From JALZKA01 sp963753385 (GTDB lineage Bacteria > Actinomycetota > Thermoleophilia > Solirubrobacterales > 70-9): a stretch of DNA of 64,000 nucleotides. Under the pieces are notes generated by a model. The model searched no databases, had not been told where the DNA came from, and worked only from the letters and a program-made list of their open reading frames with translations. Below, piece by piece: positions 59,633 through 64,000 of this stretch (its first letter is position 1; the number at the start of each line of letters is the position of its first letter). The DNA lies in the NCBI GenBank assembly GCA_963753385.1, contig CAVWCC010000007.1, forward strand, positions 411,374-475,373, read 5' to 3'. A program made the position numbers and the translations under genes.

Positions 59633-60316
59633 ATGCCGCGTACCCACGGCGCTGATGGACAGCGCCACGACACTCAGACGCACCGCATCCGCGGCGAGCA
59701 CACCGCGGAGAGCGCCGCCACGCGCGCGCGCCGGTCGCGCGATGCTGCGCACGAGCTTGCGGAGCACACCACCGACAGCCTCCAGCTGTTCTTCAACCAG
59801 GCGGCCAAGTACCCCCTGCTGACCGGGCCCGAGGAGATCGAGCTCGCGAAGCGCATCGAGAAGGGGGACCTCGAGGCCAAGGAGAAGCTGATCAACAGCA
59901 ACCTGCGCCTGGTCATCAAGTTCGCCCGCCGCTACCAGGGCCACGGCCTGCCGATGGGCGACCTGGTCCAGGAGGCGATGCTGGGCCTGATCCGCGCTGC
60001 CGAGAAGTTCGACTGGCGGCGCGGCTACAAGTTCTCGACCTACGCGGTGCTGTGGATCAAGCAGTCGATCCAGCGCGGCCTCGACAACACCGGCCGTGCG
60101 GTGCGGATCCCTGCCCATGTCGCGCAGCGCGAGCGCACCGTCAACCGGATCTCGGCCGAGCTCGCGATCGAGCTCGATCGCGAGCCCACGGACGAGGAGG
60201 TCGCTGACCGCGCCAAGATCCCTCTCGACGAGGTGATGGCGACGCGTGACCTCACCCGCGTGACCTCCAGCCTGGACCAGCCGATCGGCGACGACGGCGA
60301 CACAACTCGTTCCTAA
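59633..60316 (+). CDS. sigA: Primary-type RNA polymerase sigma factor, truncated before region 4
   Basis: This 227-residue fragment is the N-terminal part of a primary sigma-70 factor. Region 1.2 is DSLQLFFNQAAKYPLLTGPE. Regions 2.1-2.4 run INSNLRLVIKFARRYQGHGL, PMGDLVQEAMLGLIRAAEKF and FSTYAVLWIKQSIQRGLD, with the -10 recognition helix intact. Region 3 is RIPAHVAQRERTVNRISAEL. At SSLDQPIGDDGDT, where region 4 should begin, the frame ends (TAA 60314-60316) and no region 4 is found in any frame downstream. Primary sigma factors need region 4 to read the -35 box, so this copy looks artificially cut. GGAAGGA precedes the ATG. Confidence 0.88.
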   Translation: MPRTHGADGQRHDTQTHRIRGEHTAESAATRARRSRDAAHELAEHTTDSLQLFFNQAAKYPLLTGPEEIELAKRIEKGDLEAKEKLINSNLRLVIKFARRYQGHGLPMGDLVQEAMLGLIRAAEKFDWRRGYKFSTYAVLWIKQSIQRGLDNTGRAVRIPAHVAQRERTVNRISAELAIELDREPTDEEVADRAKIPLDEVMATRDLTRVTSSLDQPIGDDGDTTRS

Positions 60317-60514
60317 GGCGGACCGCAAATCGCACTCTCCGGCCGCGGATCACCCCTGGCCCCTGTCCGTGCTGGCAGTGCACAGCACCCTCCCAAATAC
60401 TTACCGTGCTTAACCTTCCGCCTCGCCTAGCCGGGCACCGGCCTTGCTCCTCTCGCCGCCAGGGCTTCCCCACGATCCCGCGAGACGGAGCGCTTACGCC
60501 CAGCCTCAAAGAAA
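60317..60514. other. Non-coding stretch after the sigma factor break
   Basis: This ~200-bp stretch has no clear coding sequence, promoter or terminator. It does not continue the sigma factor in any frame. Sequence character changes here and the next genes are unlike the rest of the window, so a contig junction is suspected near 60312. Confidence 0.5.
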
Positions 60515-61616
60515 TTGCCCTCCCGATCATCGCGTTCTTGCCCATTAACCGCGGGAACGCAGCCGGGGGCTTTTGCCCAGAGCCCGGGGTCCTACTTGTC
60601 GGAACTTCGGCACCAGGCCGAGCACCTACGACGCGAGCAGCGGCTGCCCGAGGCGCTCGCCGCCTACCGCGCCCTGGTCCTGCTGGAGCCGGCGAGCTTC
60701 GAGGATCGGTTCTGGGTGGCCAAGCTGGAGAGTTGGACTGGTGAGCTCGAGGCCGCCGAGTCGCACTTCGCGCGGCTGCTCGAGGAGCGGCCCGACGACT
60801 ACGACAGCCGGATCGCCCTCGCCGACGTGCGGCTCTGGCGCGGCAACTCCGCGGGTGCGCGCGTGTTCTCGAGGATCTCGCCGGCTACCCGCCCGACGTC
60901 CCGAGGTGCTCCACCGGCTCGACGCCTCGCGCCGGAGACGACCGACGCGCTGGCAGGCGGACCTGGAGTACTACGGCGAGCGGCTCCCGGGTCGACCCGC
61001 GACCAACGGCGCGACGCTCTCGCTGGGTGCCCGCGCGACGGAGCGGCTCCGCTGGCGGCGCCGTCGCCGTGCAGGATAAGTTCGACCGGACCGAGTCGCG
61101 CTTCGGCGGGGAGATGGGCTCGGGTCGGGTCGCCCATCGAGCTCGGAGGTTCCGCGTCCTTCGCTCCCGGCGCCGAGGTGCTGCCAGAGCAAGGCTACGG
61201 CCTTGGGCGAGCGCCAACGTCTCTCTCGCGTCGTCCTCTACGCGGACTACGAGTTCCTCGACTACACCGACGCCGACGTGCACCAGGCGGGTCCCGGCAT
61301 CGAGCTCTACGCTGGCCGTTGGCTGTCGCTGGCCGCTACCGGTACTCCGCACCGCTTCGCCGGCGGGCCGATGCCGCCGCGGCCTCGGGCTCCGTGTCGC
61401 TGGGCTATCAGTACGGCTCGGGCGGTCTGGTCCGAGTCTTCGCGGGCGCGGGCGCCGAGCCCTTTACCGGACCCTCGCGCGAGGACATCGGCGAGTTCGG
61501 CGGCCGCACGGTCGGGGCCGGCTGGCGCCACTTCCTCACGCCGCTGTTCGGGTTCGAGTCGTGTACGCCCACCAGGAGCGATCCGGCCGACGACCGCGAG
61601 CCGATTCCTGGAGTGA
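60515..61616 (+). pseudogene. YaiO-like TPR/outer-membrane beta-barrel protein, multiple frameshifts
   Basis: This is a broken gene for a protein like YaiO, which has N-terminal tetratricopeptide-like repeats and a C-terminal outer-membrane beta-barrel. The repeats are clear (LRREQRLPEALAAYRALVLL; VAKLESWTGELEAAESHFAR; DYDSRIALADVRLWRGNS). Barrel strands are scattered over two other frames (RVVLYADYEFLDYTDADVHQ; SVSLGYQYGSGGLVRVFAGAG; GEFGGRTVGAGWRHFLTPLF). At least three or four frameshifts are needed. The barrel would require an outer membrane, unlike the actinobacterial genes before 60.3 kb. It precedes a HEAT-repeat gene and a GT2 gene in the order known from Gram-negative polysaccharide loci. 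Confidence 0.6.
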
Positions 61617-61629
61617 GACTGGTGCGCCG

Positions 61630-62637
61630 GTGGTACCGCGCCTCGGCGTCTTGCCGCGCTTTGTCGCTCTCCTCATCGGCCTGGCTCTAGCTCGGGTGCT
61701 CCGGGCGACTTCGCTCGGGCGGCCGAGCGAATGCTGGCGGCGTGGAGCGAGCGGACGCGCTGCTGACCTCGACGATCTCACGCCTCTCGCCGAGAATGGC
61801 CGGGTGGTCCTCGCTTTCCTTATAGAGGCGCTCCCCAGCCTGGAGGCGGCCGCGCGGACCGTGCCCGCGAGACCCTCCGCGGCTCGGCGCTGCTCGAAGC
61901 GAGTCGCCCGGCTCGGCGCGCGGTCGGCCGTACGGCGCGGGGAGGCCTGCCGGATCCTCGGGCGCCTGGGTCAGATCGACGCGATCCCTATGCTGGTCGA
62001 GCACCTGCGCGATCGAGACCCGGTCGTGCGGCGCGAAGCTATCGGCGCCCTGGCCGCGCTCCGCGCGGTGGACGCGCTCCCCGCGATCGCTGTGCGATCG
62101 AGGGGCCCGACGGCTGGGGCGACCTGCTCGCGGTCATGACCCTGGTCCGCATGGGCCCGGAATGTGCCCCGGGTCGGGGCCCTGCTCGCATCGTCCCGCT
62201 CGCCGGGGATGACGAAGGCCCTGCTCCAGGTGACCGCCCTCGGTGGCGCGGCCGACCCCGCGCTTGTCCGATCCCTCGCCGCTCATGCCGACATGGAGAT
62301 CCGAGTCGAGGCGCTCCGCGCGCTCGGCTCGATCGCTCCCGAGCCCGCATCGGGCCGGGTCTGTCTCGCCGCGATGGACGACCCAGTGGCCGGCCCGCGC
62401 GCTCGCGGCGTCCTCACTCGGCCGACTGGGCGAGCCCCGCGCGATCCCACGGCTGGAGCGGGCCATGGGCGACCCGGCCTACGGGTCCGCCATCACGCCG
62501 CCGAGGCCATCGCGGGCATGGGGGAGGTGGGGAAGGCGGCGCTCACGCGTGGACTGGATCACGCGAATCCCTTCGTCCGCGACATGTCGGCGCAAGCACT
62601 CTACATGCGCGCCGCGCGTCGGGGGGAGGCGGCGTGA
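61630..62637 (+). pseudogene. HEAT-repeat protein, multiple frameshifts
   Basis: The coding sequence switches frame several times, but alpha-helical HEAT/PBS-lyase-type repeats are plain: RRGEACRILGRLGQIDAIPM, LVEHLRDRDPVVRREAIGAL and AALRAVDALPAI, then LGGAADPALVRSLAAHADME, IRVEALRALGSIAPEP, HHAAEAIAGMGEVGKAALT and NPFVRDMSAQALYM. A hydrophobic N-terminus (RFVALLIGLALARV) suggests a membrane anchor. The GTG at 61630 is the best start. Its TGA overlaps the GT2 start (GTGA). Such scaffold proteins often lie between an outer-membrane protein and a processive glycosyltransferase. Confidence 0.55.
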
Positions 62638-64000
62638 GCGGGCTGACTCTCCTGTCCTTCTCGTCACGGCCTTCTTTGTCGCGATCAACACCGTCTACCT
62701 TGTCCACCTGTTCGTCGCCGTGCCCGCGGTGCGCCGGCGGGTCCGGTCGCTCGTCCTCGAGGACCTCAAAGACCTTCGCGAATCAGGGCTCGCTCCGCCG
62801 ATCTCGATCATCGTGCCCGCGTACAACGAGGGAAAGTCCATCATCGAGTCGGTGCGGTCGCTGCTGGCGCTGCGCTATCCCCGGCTCGAGATGGTGGTGG
62901 TGAACGACGGGTCGAAGGACGATACCCTCGAGCTCTCATCGCCGAGTTCGGGCTCAGCGGACTCCGCGGGTCTATCGGCAGCGGATCAAGAGCAAGCCGG
63001 TGCGCGGGATCTACTGGCGCCCCGTACCCCAACCTTGGCTGCTGGACAAGGAGAACGGTCGCAAGGCCGACGCCGTCAACGCCGGGATCAACTGGCGCCC
63101 GCTCCCTACGTCTGCGTGATCGACGGCGACAGCGTCATCGAGGGTGACGCGATAGCGGCGATGATGCACGCCATCGTCCCGCGCTCCGCGGAGACGGTGG
63201 CCGCCGGTGGCACTATCCGGATCGTGAACGGCTGCGGCGTGAGCGGCGAATCACAGCGTCGGCACGCCGAGAACGTTCGTCGGCGCGAGCCAGGTGCTCG
63301 AGTATCTCCGGGCGTTCCTGTTCGGCCGGCCGCCTGGGGCGAGCTGGGGTCGCTCATGATCGTGTCGGGCGCGTTCGGCATGTTCCGGAAGGACGTCGTG
63401 GTCGAGATCGGCGGGTTCCGGCACGACACGGTGGGCGAGGACATGGAGCTCGTGGTGCGGATGCACCGGCGTCTGAGAGCGCGCCGGGCGCCGGTATCGC
63501 GTCGCGTTCGTGCCGGACCCGGTGTGCTGGACCGAGTGTCCGGAGACACTCCGGGAGCCGCGCCGGCAGCGGGAGCGGTGGCAGCGCGGATTGGGCGAGA
63601 CGCTGGATCACAACCACGAGATGCTGGTGAGCCCGCGGTTCGGGCGGATCGGGCTGGTCGCGATGCCGTATTTCATGGCGTTCGAGTACCTGGCGCCGAT
63701 CGTCGAGGTCGCGGGGTACGTCATCCTGCCGTTCGGGTGGTTGCTCGGCCTGATCGAGAGTGGGCCCTTCCTGCTGTTCCTGGCGGCGGCGCTCGGGTAC
63801 GGGCTCTGTCTGTCGCTGGCGACGCTGCTGCCGGAGGAACTGTCGTTCCGGCGGTACCGGCGGAGGCGGGATCTGTTGCGGCTGGTGGGCGTGGCGGTGC
63901 TGGAGAACTTCGGGCTGCGTCAGTTGCACAGCTGGTGGCGGCTGGTGGCGCTCCTGACCTGGCGGGGGCGGCCGCAGACGTGGCAGAGCGCGCCGCGGGC
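62634..64000 (+). pseudogene. Processive glycosyltransferase family 2 (PgaC/BcsA-like), frameshifted, partial
   Basis: This membrane glycosyltransferase resembles poly-beta-1,6-GlcNAc synthase. After an N-terminal helix (TAFFVAINTVYLVHLFVAV) it has PPISIIVPAYNEGKSIIESV and LEMVVVNDGSKDD, the DxD-like VIDGDSVIEGDA and GAFGMFRKDVVVEIGGFRHD. Then come TVGEDMELVVRMHRR and the QxxRW-type REPRRQRERWQRGLGE. C-terminal helices follow (MAFEYLAPIVEVAGYVILPF; FLLFLAAALGYGLCLSLAT). Several one-base shifts (for example after NDGSKDD and around 63250 and 63480) break it, and it runs out of the window. Its job would be export-coupled synthesis of a surface polysaccharide. Confidence 0.7.

Noticed and set aside
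60515..64000. Real pseudogenes of a decaying polysaccharide locus of this actinobacterium
   Set aside because: The frameshift density is far above the rest of the window, and an outer-membrane barrel does not fit the host, so a chimeric or low-quality contig end is preferred.

Overview
The window is very GC-rich and gene-dense, with genes on both strands, many GTG/TTG starts and many 1-4 base overlaps. Up to about 60.3 kb it reads as one actinobacterial chromosome. A Thermoleophilia-like (Solirubrobacterales/Gaiellales) origin is my inference, from a menaquinol-cytochrome c reductase built on a b6-type cytochrome b, a bifunctional dCTP deaminase/dUTPase of mycobacterial type, a fused siroheme-decarboxylase-like gene between hemB and hemL, and the lack of outer-membrane genes. 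No phage, insertion sequence or CRISPR array was seen.

Layout: 0-4 kb, a leftward sugar/polyol operon (two Gfo/Idh/MocA oxidoreductases and an isomerase/epimerase), an ATP-grasp enzyme and tRNA-Phe. 4-9.5 kb, an AbiEi/DUF559-like protein, DUF192, an MrfA-like helicase, a divergent dihydropteroate synthase and a HAD phosphatase. 9.4-14.7 kb, a MarR regulator divergent from an ABC exporter, a secreted beta-propeller, a DtxR regulator and secreted/small proteins. 14.9-24 kb, an aminotransferase, sulfatase, sucCD, HAD, sulfotransferase and RpiB-like genes and three frameshifted genes. 24-29.2 kb, a nucleotide-sugar dehydrogenase, SDR, a PilB/GspE ATPase and tRNA-Lys. 29-33.3 kb, a TPR protein, tatC, tatA, dcd and a polyprenyl diphosphate synthase. 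33-36.8 kb, menG and the qcrA-qcrB-qcrC complex. 36.8-41.4 kb, a broken DUF559 gene and the hemB-ahb-hemL operon. 41-46 kb, secreted repeat proteins and an ABC-2 exporter. 46-53 kb, ymdB, a small acidic protein and gltB-gltD. 53-59.3 kb, the most interesting locus: an unknown protein, a plant-type fatty-acid alpha-dioxygenase, a cytochrome P450, a TetR regulator and an MFS exporter, suggesting bacterial oxylipin synthesis and export. 59.4-60.3 kb, a primary sigma factor with an SOS-like box inside its promoter, cut off before region 4.

From about 60.3 kb to the end the content changes to a YaiO-like outer-membrane barrel, a HEAT-repeat protein and a PgaC-like glycosyltransferase, all broken by dense frameshifts. 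This is typical of Gram-negative envelope polysaccharide loci and suggests a chimeric or low-quality contig end.

Single-base frameshifts interrupt many conserved genes (gltB, gltD, hemL, qcrB, menG, P450, MFS and others). Several fit an extra T in GCTTGC or GGTTGG contexts, so sequencing error is more likely than gene decay.

Four small elements deserve attention: a 46-bp palindromic repeat (46.0 and 59.3 kb), a GC-rich repeat (7.1 kb, inside the helicase gene, and 21.5 kb), a conserved ~58-nt leader motif (25.6 and 53.2 kb), and paired TetR-operator-like palindromes (57.1 and 57.75 kb).
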